A program made the position numbers and the translations under genes. The notes beneath the pieces are model-generated. The model was given only the letters and a program-made list of their open reading frames with translations, was not told the origin of the DNA and searched no databases. A stretch of DNA of 64,000 nt, taken from the NCBI GenBank assembly GCA_021532125.1, contig JADYUX010000001.1, positions 310,001 through 374,000 on the forward strand, given 5' to 3'. Of the stretch, positions 27,477 through 36,967 are shown piece after piece (position 1 is the stretch's first letter; the number at the start of each line of letters is the position of its first letter). The DNA comes from Arcanobacterium haemolyticum. GTDB taxonomy: Bacteria > Actinomycetota > Actinomycetes > Actinomycetales > Actinomycetaceae.

Positions 27477-29147
27477 ATGAGCGTACAACCCACTCCCATT
27501 GACGAGCTGTCGAACTCTTACCTCCGTGACCTCCTTGTCGCGATGCCCGAACTTACAACGGAAACCGGGCTGCCCGGTGGCGACGAAACAGCATTCACTG
27601 ATTACTCGCCAGAAGGTGAACAGGAACACTTGTTGCTGCGAAGGCGCGCGCTGCGCACACTTGATACGCTCACGCCACAAAATGATGCCGATGCCGTGAG
27701 TGCGGCAGCTCTCCGCGAGCGCCTCGAACTTGAAAGCGAACTCATTGAGGCTGGCGAAACCACAGGTGAGCTCAACGTTATTGCGTCCCCTGTGCAAACG
27801 ATCCGCGATATTTTCGACCTTATGCCCACCCAGACGCCGGATAATTGGGCGACGATTGCAGCGCGTCTTGCAGCAATTCCGGATGCGCTCGCCGGTTACC
27901 GTGAGTCGTTGAGTTGGCGTCGTGCGAACGGGCCAGCGATAGCTCGACGTCAGCTTGAGCGCTGTGCCGAACAGTGTGATCTTCTCGCGGCGGAGCGCGA
28001 ATCGAATTTCAGCAAGCTCGTCGACCAGGCGTCGGAGCAAGGTCAGGCGCTGCGTCAGGATCTCGCACGAGCCGCTGATTCTGCGCGCGAAGCCTACGCC
28101 GATCTCGCGCGTTTCCTTCGCGAGGAGATCGCCGAGGGGACGACCGAGACTGATGCTGTTGGTCGCGAACGCTACGAGCGTTTCTCTCGTTTATTCCTCG
28201 GTGCCCGTGTCGATCTGGACGAAACGTATGAGTGGGGCAAGGAGGAACTCGCGTCCATTATTCGCGAGCAGGAAGAAATTGCGCGCGATCTCTATGGTCC
28301 GGGCGTGAGCGTTCGTGAGGCAATGGATCGCCTGAACGCCGATCCGGCGCGTTCGCTTCATGGCACCGATGCCTTGCGCGGATGGATGCAAGAGACTGCG
28401 GACAACGCGCTCTCCACCCTCTCGGGCACCTATTTTGATATCCCGAAGCCGCTCCAGACGATTGAGTGCATGGTCCTTGAGGACGGAACTGGCGGGATCT
28501 ACTACACAGGACCAACAGATGATTTCTCCCGCCCGGGTCGCATGTGGTGGTCGGTTCCTCAGGGAGTCACATCCTTTGCGACGTGGCAGGAAAAGACAAC
28601 GGTCTTCCATGAGGGTGTTCCCGGCCATCACCTTCAGGTTGGCCTGACAACGTATATGCGTGATTCCCTCAACGACTGGCGCCGCCACGGTTGTTGGGTC
28701 TCTGGGCACGGTGAAGGCTGGGCCCTTTACGCTGAACAGCTCATGGCTGAGCTCGGTTTCCAGGACGATCCGGGCGACCGCATGGGTGTGCTTGACTCGA
28801 TGCGTCTGCGAGCCGCCCGCGTTGTCGTCGATCTGGGTGTTCATCTCGGCAAGCCTGCCGGTTCATATGGTTCGGGAGCCTGGGATCATGATTCTGCGTG
28901 GGCTTTCCTCCGCGACAATGTTGCGATGGATCCATCGTTCCTCTCGTTCGAGCTCGATCGTTACCTTGGGTGGCCGGGCCAAGCTCCTTCGTACAAGATT
29001 GGGCAGCGTATCTGGAATGAGTTGCGCGAGGAGGCCCGCACTCGTGCGGAACGCGCCGGTGAGGATTTCGACCTCAAGGCATGGCATACGAAGGCTCTGT
29101 CGTTGGGATCAGTGGGCCTTGACGTGATGCGTGAGGCTCTGCGCTGA
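27477..29147 (+). CDS. DUF885 family protein, peptidase-like
   Basis: A 556-residue cytosolic protein of the usual DUF885 length. The zinc-site-like motif FHEGVPGHHLQVGL is near residue 380, followed by GHGEGWALYAEQLM, where the Glu would be a further ligand; YKIGQRIWNEL is the conserved C-terminal element. The family resembles thermolysin-like and M32 metallopeptidases, but its substrates are poorly known. It is probably leaderless (ATG 27477). It ends 58 bp before the Maf-Nudix gene. Confidence 0.85.
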   Translation: MSVQPTPIDELSNSYLRDLLVAMPELTTETGLPGGDETAFTDYSPEGEQEHLLLRRRALRTLDTLTPQNDADAVSAAALRERLELESELIEAGETTGELNVIASPVQTIRDIFDLMPTQTPDNWATIAARLAAIPDALAGYRESLSWRRANGPAIARRQLERCAEQCDLLAAERESNFSKLVDQASEQGQALRQDLARAADSAREAYADLARFLREEIAEGTTETDAVGRERYERFSRLFLGARVDLDETYEWGKEELASIIREQEEIARDLYGPGVSVREAMDRLNADPARSLHGTDALRGWMQETADNALSTLSGTYFDIPKPLQTIECMVLEDGTGGIYYTGPTDDFSRPGRMWWSVPQGVTSFATWQEKTTVFHEGVPGHHLQVGLTTYMRDSLNDWRRHGCWVSGHGEGWALYAEQLMAELGFQDDPGDRMGVLDSMRLRAARVVVDLGVHLGKPAGSYGSGAWDHDSAWAFLRDNVAMDPSFLSFELDRYLGWPGQAPSYKIGQRIWNELREEARTRAERAGEDFDLKAWHTKALSLGSVGLDVMREALR

Positions 29148-29186
29148 TCTCGCGGGTTTCTCGCACCTAGATTTTCGATTTTTTGA

Positions 29187-29206
29187 CGACGAACGACGAA
29201 CGACGA
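29187..29206 (+). repeat. Heptanucleotide tandem repeat at the Maf-Nudix start
   Basis: CGACGAA is repeated directly, two full copies plus a six-base partial copy that ends on the A of the ATG at 29206. There is no Shine-Dalgarno sequence in it. Confidence 0.6.
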
Positions 29207-30378
29207 TGACTCTTCCTCACCTTTCCCTGACACTGGCATCACAATCCCCCGCCCGACTTGCGACCTTGCGCGCCGCAGGAATTTCTCCGCAGGTTCACGT
29301 ATCACACGTTGACGAAGACGCGCTCCTCGAACGGGTGAACGGTGAGGCAAGTCAGAAGGTTCTCGCGTTGGCAACTGCCAAAGCTCGCGCAGTTGCCAAC
29401 GAGCTCGTCGACCTTCCACACGACAACCCTGCTGTCACAGACCTCGTCATCGGCTGCGACTCGATGTTCGAATTCGGCGGTGAAGTCGTCGGTAAGCCAC
29501 ACACCCCAGAGGTGGCCCGCGAGCGACTACGTGCTATGTCCGGGAATTCTGGGGTACTCCACACTGGACACTGTCTCATTCATCTTCCTTCTCTCTCCTC
29601 CCTGAGCGCCGTCTCCCACGCGAGAGTTCATGTCGCTGAGCTCAGCGATGCCGAAATCGATGCATACATCGCGTCGGGTGAACCACTCCACGTAGCAGGG
29701 TCTTTTACCGTGGACGGCCGGGGAGGCCCTTTCATCGACTCGGTTGAAGGCGACTACCACGGTGTCGTCGGAATCAGCTTGCCGCTCGTACGTCAGATGC
29801 TCAGCGGAGTTGGCCTCTCCGTCACCCAACTATGGACGGATGCCCAGCCGGCCAGCGGCGAGCTCTCAGAAACCGGACATAAGTACCTCTCGCGGCGCCG
29901 ACCATTCCGCGCCCGGCATGGCGCAGACGGATTCATCCTCTGCTCATGTGGTTCCATCCATTGGGGCATTGGAGGAGCAGCAGGCATATGCACATTCCGC
30001 GATCGAGACGGCGAGCGTGAAGTGCTCCTTCAGCTACGTTCCTCCTGGTCGCACGGTGGGAACACGTGGTCAATTCCCGGAGGCGCTATCGAATGGGATG
30101 AGACACCCCTCGAAGGCGCACTTCGGGAATGTGCCGAAGAAACTCAGCTCACCGATCTGCACGTGCGCAACTCTTTCGTCGACAATCACGGCGACTGGGC
30201 GTATACAACGTTCGTTACCGCTGCGCCAGCGCACGCCGAAGTTATCCATGACGACGAATCCCAAGAACTTGCCTGGTTCCCTCTCAACAGCGAACTCCCC
30301 GGCAACCTTCACCCCTCTTTCGCCGCTGCGTGGCCAACCCTGCGCACCATGGTCGCCGACGCCGAACCCTTCGCATAA
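29206..30378 (+). CDS. Maf nucleotide pyrophosphatase fused to Nudix hydrolase
   Basis: About 390 residues from ATG 29206; upstream in-frame codons reach into the preceding gene and are not credible. Residues ~5-210 are a Maf domain: LASQSPARLATLRAAGI at the start, then VIGCDSMFEFGG and GKPHTPEVARERL, with the family's acidic catalytic residues. After a linker, residues ~250-390 are a Nudix domain with a complete box, GGAIEWDETPLEGALRECAE followed by ET. Maf proteins hydrolyse non-canonical or canonical NTPs; Nudix enzymes also clean nucleotide pools. The fusion suggests one two-headed house-cleaning enzyme. Confidence 0.88.
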   Translation: MTLPHLSLTLASQSPARLATLRAAGISPQVHVSHVDEDALLERVNGEASQKVLALATAKARAVANELVDLPHDNPAVTDLVIGCDSMFEFGGEVVGKPHTPEVARERLRAMSGNSGVLHTGHCLIHLPSLSSLSAVSHARVHVAELSDAEIDAYIASGEPLHVAGSFTVDGRGGPFIDSVEGDYHGVVGISLPLVRQMLSGVGLSVTQLWTDAQPASGELSETGHKYLSRRRPFRARHGADGFILCSCGSIHWGIGGAAGICTFRDRDGEREVLLQLRSSWSHGGNTWSIPGGAIEWDETPLEGALRECAEETQLTDLHVRNSFVDNHGDWAYTTFVTAAPAHAEVIHDDESQELAWFPLNSELPGNLHPSFAAAWPTLRTMVADAEPFA

Positions 30379-30522
30379 ATCTGCGCCGCGCCACGCCCGG
30401 CCCAATCGCACGCCAGTCAAAAATCACAACAACCCGTATCCACCGCGATGCCACAAGGAAAACCCCGGAACCCCCACACGTCCGCACACCGGCCCCCAGA
30501 TGCCCCCACGCCACCCCATCGG

Positions 30523-30528
30523 TAGGCT
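30523..30528 (+). promoter_or_regulatory. Leaderless -10 box of dapD
   Basis: TAGGCT lies 7 nt before the ATG at 30536, with no ribosome binding site between. Confidence 0.6.
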
Positions 30529-30535
30529 TAATACC

Positions 30536-31510
30536 ATGACCAATTCAGCTTGGGGCTTTGGCCTCGCCACATCGCGCCCCGATGGAAAAGTCCTCGACGT
30601 CTGGTATCCCCGCCCCCAACTGGGCACCCCACCAGAGGATGCGCAACCCGATCCCATCCTCCTCTCCCTTGAGCGCGACGACGACACACGACACGTGCAC
30701 CTCCGTATCGTTAAAACCGTCATCAACCTCGACGAAGAGCCCTCCACCGCCGCAGGCGCCTACCTGCGCCTCCACCTTCTTTCTTGGCGATTCGTCGAGC
30801 CGAATTCCGTCAACCTCGGCGGCATCTTCTCCGTGCTGGAAAACGTCGCATGGACAAGCCTTGGACCATGCTTCCTCGAAGACTTCGAAGACACACGTAT
30901 GCGCGCACGCGCCAAAACCAACACCCCCGTGCGCATCCTCTCCGTCGATAAATTCCCGCGCATGGTCGACTACGTCATCCCCTCCGGAATCCGGATCGCC
31001 GACGGCAACAATGTTCGCCTCGGCGCCTACCTCTCCGAAGGCACAACCGTTATGCATGCCGGATTCGTCAACTACAACGCGGGTTCACTCGGCCGAGCCA
31101 TGATCGAAGGCCGCGTCTCCCAAGGCGTCGTCGTCGATGACGGCGCAGACATCGGCGGCGGGGCCTCCACCATGGGAATCCTCTCCGGAGGGGGCCAGGA
31201 GCGCGTGCGCGTCGGCAAACGCTCCCTTCTCGGAGCAAACTCCGGCCTCGGCATCCCCGTCGGCGACGACTGCATCGTTGAAGCCGGCCTCTACGTCACC
31301 GCCGGAACGAAAGTGACGATCCTCCCCACCGGCGGCGTCATGCCCTCCCACGAGGGATATATCGTCGAACCAGACGTCCTACCCGCACGAATGCTCGCCG
31401 GGATGAACAACATTCTCTTCCGCCGCAACTCCCAATCCGGCGCAGTGGAGGCACTCCCCCGGCCAGGTGTGCAAGTCACGGAGCTTACGTCAATCCTCCA
31501 CCAAAACTAA
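30536..31510 (+). CDS. dapD: Tetrahydrodipicolinate N-succinyltransferase (actinobacterial type)
   Basis: About 324 residues. The N-terminus SAWGFGLATSRPDGKVLDVW and the left-handed beta-helix segment (GNNVRLGAYLSEGTTVMHAG, then FVNYNAG, EGRVSQGVVVDDGADIGGG) match the actinobacterial DapD group. It succinylates tetrahydrodipicolinate in the lysine/meso-diaminopimelate pathway, which supplies peptidoglycan. dapC, the next enzyme, lies 1.6 kb away on the other strand. An in-frame open stretch runs far upstream inside the Maf-Nudix gene, but the family alignment and the leaderless signal both put the start at 30536. Confidence 0.92.
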   Translation: MTNSAWGFGLATSRPDGKVLDVWYPRPQLGTPPEDAQPDPILLSLERDDDTRHVHLRIVKTVINLDEEPSTAAGAYLRLHLLSWRFVEPNSVNLGGIFSVLENVAWTSLGPCFLEDFEDTRMRARAKTNTPVRILSVDKFPRMVDYVIPSGIRIADGNNVRLGAYLSEGTTVMHAGFVNYNAGSLGRAMIEGRVSQGVVVDDGADIGGGASTMGILSGGGQERVRVGKRSLLGANSGLGIPVGDDCIVEAGLYVTAGTKVTILPTGGVMPSHEGYIVEPDVLPARMLAGMNNILFRRNSQSGAVEALPRPGVQVTELTSILHQN

Positions 31511-31558
31511 GGCAACGCTGCAGTCCACAACCACTTCCGTGGCCGAGGGCTGCCGCAC

Positions 31559-31599
31559 AGTGAAGGGCGACGAACAATCCGCGTTCGTCGCCCTTCACT
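31559..31599. terminator. Bidirectional terminator, dapD / gltA
   Basis: A 17-bp perfect inverted repeat (arms 31559-31575 and 31583-31599, 7-base loop) stands between the convergent dapD and citrate synthase genes, ending just short of the citrate synthase stop. Confidence 0.85.
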
Positions 31600-31604
31600 T
31601 ACCT

Positions 31605-32948
31605 TTATAGGCGCTTATTCTCCAAGCTCGGCTCGATCTCCACCACATGCTGCTTCTCACGCTGATTACGTGGCAACCAGTCGCGCTCGTCATAGCCCAC
31701 ATACACCTGGCGCGGCCGGCCAATACGCTGAGCTGGGTCGGCCACCATCTCGCGGTACTGCGCAATCCAGCCGGGCAGGCGGCCAAGCGCGAACAGCGGA
31801 GTGAACATCTGCGTCGGGAAGCCCATAGCCTCATAAATGAGCCCCGTGTAGAAATCGACATTCGGGTAAAGCCGCCGCTCAACGAAGTAATCGTCGGAGA
31901 GTGCCGCCTGCTCGAGTTCCTTCGCGATCTCAAAAAGTTCGTTATCGCCACCCATGCGCACAAGAATCTCGTCGGCGAGGCCCTTGACGACTTTCGCACG
32001 CGGATCAAAATTCTTGTAGACACGGTGCCCAAAGCCCATGAGCTTGACCTTGTTCTGCTTATCCTTCACCTGCTGAACAAACTGGGAAACCGGCATGCCC
32101 GATTCGCGGATCTCACGCAGCATGTTGAGTACGGCCTCATTGGCACCGCCGTGAAGCGGCCCGGAAAGCGCGCCAACACCAGCGGATACCGACGCGTAGA
32201 CATTCGCCTGCGACGAGCCCACAAGGCGCACCGTGGAGGTGGAGCAGTTCTGCTCATGGTCCGCGTGAAGGATAAAGAGCTTATCCAGAGCATTGACGAT
32301 CGTCGGGTCAATTTCCTGCATCTGGTAGGGCAATCCGAAGGTCATCCGGATGAAATCTTCCGTGAAGGAACGCGAGGCGTCAGGGTAGAGCAACGGCAAG
32401 CCTGTGGCACGTTTCGCGATGTAGGCAATCATCGTCGGAACCTTCGCCATGAGCAGGACTGTTGCCAAATCAAGCTGCGCTGGGTCCTTCGGGTCGAGCG
32501 TGTGGTCGTAGTATGTCGCCATGCCAGCGATGCCCGACTGGAGGATTGACATCGGGTGTCCGCCTGCGGGGAACGCCGTAAAGAAGGCCTTGAAATCCTC
32601 ATGGAGCAGTGTGTGGCGCTTGATTCGACGAGTGAAGACGGCAAGCGCCTCCGGGTCGGGAAGTTCACCGTAAATGAGAAGGTATGCCGTCTCCAGGAAC
32701 GAGCAGTTCTTGGCAAGCTGCTCAATGGGGTAGCCCCGGTAGCGAAGGATTCCTGCATCGCCGTCGATGTAGGTGATCTGCGATTCGCATGAGGCTGTAT
32801 TCATAAAGCCTGGATCGAGTGTTGCCGCTCCGGTGGTGGCGAGCAGTTTGTCGATCTTGAAACCGTCAAGGCCATTTGTCGAGTGAACGCGCGGCAGTTC
32901 GAGCTGCTTGTCGTCGACCGTGAGGATAGCTGCGTCGTGCTCAGTCAC
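31605..32948 (-). CDS. gltA: Citrate synthase (type II)
   Basis: A 447-residue enzyme. Recognisable parts are ITYIDGDAGILRYRGYPIEQ, the active-site His regions ILHADHEQNCSTSTVRLVGS and GPLHGGANEAVL, and LMGFGHRVYKNFDPRAKVV with the substrate-binding Arg. It condenses oxaloacetate and acetyl-CoA. The GTG start has a very strong AAAGGAGGAGGAC site upstream. It is monocistronic between two convergent or opposed units. Confidence 0.95.
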   Translation of the reverse strand: MTEHDAAILTVDDKQLELPRVHSTNGLDGFKIDKLLATTGAATLDPGFMNTASCESQITYIDGDAGILRYRGYPIEQLAKNCSFLETAYLLIYGELPDPEALAVFTRRIKRHTLLHEDFKAFFTAFPAGGHPMSILQSGIAGMATYYDHTLDPKDPAQLDLATVLLMAKVPTMIAYIAKRATGLPLLYPDASRSFTEDFIRMTFGLPYQMQEIDPTIVNALDKLFILHADHEQNCSTSTVRLVGSSQANVYASVSAGVGALSGPLHGGANEAVLNMLREIRESGMPVSQFVQQVKDKQNKVKLMGFGHRVYKNFDPRAKVVKGLADEILVRMGGDNELFEIAKELEQAALSDDYFVERRLYPNVDFYTGLIYEAMGFPTQMFTPLFALGRLPGWIAQYREMVADPAQRIGRPRQVYVGYDERDWLPRNQREKQHVVEIEPSLENKRL

Positions 32949-33140
32949 TATGTCCTCCTCCTTTGGGCGAAACCCAATCTTTGGGCCTAAGCCGTTGTTG
33001 CCTACAGGGAAGTTCTCTCCACATGGAAGTTCTCTTCACATCAAGATACTACGCGGATGGGGGCGCGCGCTCTTAATTCCTCATTTCGTTCGCGTTCACC
33101 TGAGGAGAGCGCCGACTCTCTGACGGACAGTGTCGGTTCA

Positions 33141-34271
33141 TCAGTGAAGGAGTGCAGGGAGTTCAGGCAGGCGACGTACCGCTTCGTCAATAGCTTCGTC
33201 GGTAGCAGTAAGGGAAATACGGACGTTATTTACTCCCGCTTCTCCATAGAAATCGCCTGGCGTCACGATGATTCCAAGTTCGGCACAGGCACGCACAATA
33301 TCTTGTCCGCTCGCACGTCCGGCAGCGTCCCGGGCCCACATATAGAGGCCGGCAACCGAGTTTTCGTCGTTGATAAGGCCGGCATTCTCAAGAGCCAGGC
33401 TCAGCTTGTCGCGGCGAGCGCGGTAGACCTCCCGCTGCGCGGTCACATGAGTATCGTCTCGGAGGGCAAGCGACATAGCCTGCTGGACGGGGCCCGGCAT
33501 GAGAAAACCGGCATGCTTACGGATTTCCGTTATGGCCCCGATTCGCTGGGGATCGCCAGCGACGAAGGCTGCACGATAGCCCGCCAGGTTTGACTGTTTG
33601 GAAAGCGAATACAAGCAGAAAAGCCCCGTGTAATCCCCGCCGCATACACGCGAGTCAAGGATTGACGGCGATTCGTCGACGTCCCAGATGAGTTCGGCGT
33701 AACACTCATCAGAGGCAACGAGAACACCCCGCTCCCGCGCCCACGACACGATGTTCCGCAAGTGTTCAAGTCGAAGCACATGCCCGTCCGGGTTACCGGG
33801 AGAATTCAACCACAGGAGGGAAATATCCTCGGGCCATGTTGCGGGATCTGATTCTGGATCGAGGGGGCGCGGTGTAGCCCCTGCCAGCCTCGCTCCAACA
33901 TCGTAGGTGGGGTAAGCAACACGCGGGAAAGCCACAACGTCGCCTTGTCCCAAGCCAAGGAGCGATGGCAGAAGGGCTACACACTCTTTCGAGCCAATCG
34001 TGGGAAGTACACCGGGTTCGCCTTCGACACCGCGCCGACGAGCGAGCCATTCGACGATCGCCTCTCGCAAGCCGGGAGTACCTATCGTTGGCGGATATCC
34101 AGGCGAGTCTGCGCTGCGAACCAACGCCTCCTGGATAGCAGCGGGAACCGGATCAACCGGCGTGCCGATGGTGAGATCCACTGCACCACGCGGGTGCTGC
34201 GCAGCACGCTGACGCACAGGAACGAGTGAATCCCAGGGAAAATCCGGGAGCGCATTCCCATAGAGCCCCAT
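33141..34271 (-). CDS. dapC: Succinyldiaminopimelate aminotransferase
   Basis: A 376-residue fold-type I PLP enzyme. DLTIGTPVDPVP is the typical DapC N-terminal element, LWLNSPGNPDGHV carries the conserved Asn, VASDECYAELIWD the PLP-binding Asp and Tyr, and YSLSKQSNLAGYR the PLP Lys. It makes N-succinyl-LL-diaminopimelate. ATG 34271 follows fdxA by 9 nt, with AAGG/GAG upstream; the fdxA-dapC pair is a familiar actinobacterial unit. Confidence 0.92.
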   Translation of the reverse strand: MGLYGNALPDFPWDSLVPVRQRAAQHPRGAVDLTIGTPVDPVPAAIQEALVRSADSPGYPPTIGTPGLREAIVEWLARRRGVEGEPGVLPTIGSKECVALLPSLLGLGQGDVVAFPRVAYPTYDVGARLAGATPRPLDPESDPATWPEDISLLWLNSPGNPDGHVLRLEHLRNIVSWARERGVLVASDECYAELIWDVDESPSILDSRVCGGDYTGLFCLYSLSKQSNLAGYRAAFVAGDPQRIGAITEIRKHAGFLMPGPVQQAMSLALRDDTHVTAQREVYRARRDKLSLALENAGLINDENSVAGLYMWARDAAGRASGQDIVRACAELGIIVTPGDFYGEAGVNNVRISLTATDEAIDEAVRRLPELPALLH

Positions 34272-34280
34272 AGCTCGCCC

Positions 34281-34604
34281 TTACTCAGCCTTCTGTAGAG
34301 GTAAGGCCTGAACGTAGGGATGATCTTTGCCGGTTGCTCCAAGACGAGCGGCGCCGCCCGGGGAACCTAAATCGTTAAAGAACTCCGAATTGACGGCGGT
34401 GAAGGCCGACCATTCGTCCGGCACGTCGTCCTCATAGTAGATGGCTTCTACAGGACACACCGGTTCGCATGCGCCGCAATCCACACATTCATCCGGGTGA
34501 ATGTAGAGCGTGCGGTCGCCTTCGTAGATGCAATCGACCGGACATTCGTCTACGCAGGCGCGATCCTTGACATCGACGCAGGGCAGAGCGATTACGTACG
34601 TCAT
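34281..34604 (-). CDS. fdxA: Ferredoxin, 7Fe type
   Basis: About 107 residues from ATG 34604 (GAAAGGAAG upstream). CVDVKDRACVDECPVDCI and CVDCGACEPVCPVEAIYYED hold the Cys ligands of a [3Fe-4S] and a [4Fe-4S] cluster. YVIALPCVD and the long C-terminal tail are typical of actinobacterial FdxA. It is a cytosolic electron carrier, first gene of the fdxA-dapC operon. Confidence 0.93.
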   Translation of the reverse strand: MTYVIALPCVDVKDRACVDECPVDCIYEGDRTLYIHPDECVDCGACEPVCPVEAIYYEDDVPDEWSAFTAVNSEFFNDLGSPGGAARLGATGKDHPYVQALPLQKAE

Positions 34605-34677
34605 CAATCTTCCTTTCGTTGGGAATTACCGTAGCCGGTTTTCCCGCTTCCCTGCAGTCATGCAGGGCACATCTACT

Positions 34678-36789
34678 TTAATTACAGGTCACAGCGTTAA
34701 CAGGCTGGTAGGTCCACGTGTAGCCGCCGGAGGCTTCCTTATCCTCCACACCATCCTTCGATACGCTACGTGCCACCTTCACGCTGAATCCAGGCCCGCC
34801 TGCGCCGGAAGGCTCACAATCGGCTGCAGGATTGTTCTTCGTTGTCGGCTGGACGTAGTTGTATGGGTCGGACACTGTCACTGATACGTCCCAATACTTC
34901 GTCGACCACAACTGGGTATGAACACTTCCGCCTTCCACCCAGGTGTCGATAACCGCACCGTATGGCGTGTTGTTCTTCCACTTCATGTCGATCTGGCCAG
35001 ACCACAATGTCGCTTCCCGCCCCATTGGGTAACGCGAGAAGTACTTGGAATGCGGTTTGTGCTCGACATCAACCATTCCGGCGAGATAGCCAATGTTGAA
35101 AGTATTTGTCGAGAGCTGCGAAAGACCGCCTCCGAGAGCTTCAGAGTTAAAGCCGTTTGTGACAACGCCCGACGAGGTGAAGCCCCGCTCGTACGTAATA
35201 TCGCCTAGTGCAGCCGAAAGCGAGAACGTCTCGCCAGGCTTCACGAGAGTATTTGTGATGAGGCTCGTGCCAGTCAGCAGGTTTTGCGTGCGCACCGAAT
35301 CGTTGGTGAGAGGCGTCGTAATTTCCGAGACAACCTCCTTCACGCCGAGGGCCTCAGCATCGGCCGTCGTGAACGCAGCCGGTACCGTCGTCGGTTCAAT
35401 CGACGCTGTACGGTTGCTCGACGTTCCCGCTGTCGCGACCTTCGCAGCCAGATCCTCGTCGTCAATTCCTACACCATCAACGGAGGGGACCACCGTAGGC
35501 GTTGTATGATTGACAATCTCGATTCGCGCATCCGTACCGGGTTTGAGCACATCCGGGACGGCAGCTCGGACGGCGTCCCCCAGCACTTGGCCCGCAAGCG
35601 AAAGTTTGAGGGTTGCACCATCAGGCGAATAACTTGCCGCCGAGGCAAGCTGGGCCGGAGTGAGCTCAACGAGCCTCTCGCCAACATTCACCGAAACCTT
35701 ATCGGAGATCAATGTTTGACCTTCAGTCACTGCCTGAGCTGCTATCTCATCAGTGATCGCTGGTGCCACCTCGGTTGCCTCAAGGCGAATTGGCTGATTT
35801 GCGTCGAGAATATGGGTCGAGAGCGTCGACACCGCAGATTCCTTGTTGAGGGTGATACCTGCCTTAGCTGGTGTGGCATTCACCGAAACATTAGTGGAAT
35901 CAAAAGTGACGGCTGCATCCACCGGATCGGTATTCACCTCGTCAGCCAAATTATCGACGACGTTCGTTAGCTGCCCCTCATCGTAGGTCAGGACAGGGCT
36001 AACGTTCTCTCCGCCAGCGACATGCGCCCACAGACGAGCAGGGTTCAACGAGAAACCAACAACCGAATCCACCGTCGCTCCCTCATCAACCCCAAGCGAG
36101 AACGACGAAGGATCAACATGAGCTTCCATGGAACCAACAGTGACAGCGACCTTCTCCGCCAACCGAGGCGCGAGATTCTCGTGCAGAGCCTGCGCAGCTT
36201 CAGTACGGTTCATTCCCCCGACCTGCACTCCTGCAACCTCTGTGCCCGCCGGGACGCGATCCGCAAAGTAGAAGCCGGCACCCACGTAAGCGAGGGCAAG
36301 GACACCAATCACTCCACCGGCAATGAGCGGAGCACGACGACGCTTCTTCTTCGGCATTTCTTCCTCACGCAACTCTGGAACGGCGGCACCTTCGCCCTCC
36401 CCAGAGGCAACGGCAGGAGCCGGAGCCTCGACGATAACTGAAGTAGAGTTCTCGTCGGCAACCTGCTCGGGTGCAGCAACGCGTTCGTAAGCAGAACGGC
36501 GCATCACCCGAGTGGGCGCCGATTCCGCCTGATCCTGCTCCACCGCCTCGCGAGGTGTAGATTCTGCCACGGCTTCTCCGACGATGCCCTCGCGCTGCGC
36601 ATTACCATCGCCCGGCAGGTTCCCCGCCGGCTCAGCCTCCTGCGAAGCGCCCGGCATCACCTCCGCGCGCTCAGCCTCCGCCCGAACCTCGACAGGTTCG
36701 AGCGAATCAAGAGTTTCTGGCAATCGAGCCGACTCACTATTAATACGCCGCCCAAGCGCACCAGTGAGGGATTCGTCGTTCTCTGCCAC
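34678..36789 (-). CDS. VanW family protein with PG_binding_4-like repeats
   Basis: About 703 residues from the GTG at 36789 (GAAGGGTAGGTG upstream). A ~165-residue acidic cytoplasmic part is followed by KKKRRRAPLIAGGVIGVLAL, the single membrane helix. The extracytoplasmic region contains two or three repeats beginning like GTEVAGVQVGGMNRTEAAQA, as in putative peptidoglycan-binding PG_binding_4 domains. The C-terminal VanW domain has RTQNLLTGTSLITNTLVKPG, then GGGLSQLSTNTFN and YPMGREATLW. VanW function is not defined; it is a wall-associated protein. The C-terminus carries two Cys that could pair. Confidence 0.85.
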   Translation of the reverse strand: MAENDESLTGALGRRINSESARLPETLDSLEPVEVRAEAERAEVMPGASQEAEPAGNLPGDGNAQREGIVGEAVAESTPREAVEQDQAESAPTRVMRRSAYERVAAPEQVADENSTSVIVEAPAPAVASGEGEGAAVPELREEEMPKKKRRRAPLIAGGVIGVLALAYVGAGFYFADRVPAGTEVAGVQVGGMNRTEAAQALHENLAPRLAEKVAVTVGSMEAHVDPSSFSLGVDEGATVDSVVGFSLNPARLWAHVAGGENVSPVLTYDEGQLTNVVDNLADEVNTDPVDAAVTFDSTNVSVNATPAKAGITLNKESAVSTLSTHILDANQPIRLEATEVAPAITDEIAAQAVTEGQTLISDKVSVNVGERLVELTPAQLASAASYSPDGATLKLSLAGQVLGDAVRAAVPDVLKPGTDARIEIVNHTTPTVVPSVDGVGIDDEDLAAKVATAGTSSNRTASIEPTTVPAAFTTADAEALGVKEVVSEITTPLTNDSVRTQNLLTGTSLITNTLVKPGETFSLSAALGDITYERGFTSSGVVTNGFNSEALGGGLSQLSTNTFNIGYLAGMVDVEHKPHSKYFSRYPMGREATLWSGQIDMKWKNNTPYGAVIDTWVEGGSVHTQLWSTKYWDVSVTVSDPYNYVQPTTKNNPAADCEPSGAGGPGFSVKVARSVSKDGVEDKEASGGYTWTYQPVNAVTCN

Positions 36790-36967
36790 GTGACACCTAC
36801 CCTTCTCTAGCCTCGCCAATTCTATCGACGCTCAGCGACAGTTTGTCGGGCTAAAGTGGGCATGGACACGGAAGAAAAGTCTGGTTCGCCACACAGATGG
36901 CAGCCCATCAGCGAGGAAGCACGAGTCGCTCACCACGTGTCGCCGTCACCACATAGCCCCTTCGTTC

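Noticed and set aside
29744-30535. Open frame extending dapD upstream through the Maf-Nudix gene
   Set aside because: The extra sequence is a shadow of the Maf-Nudix coding frame; DapD family likeness and the leaderless signal begin at 30536.
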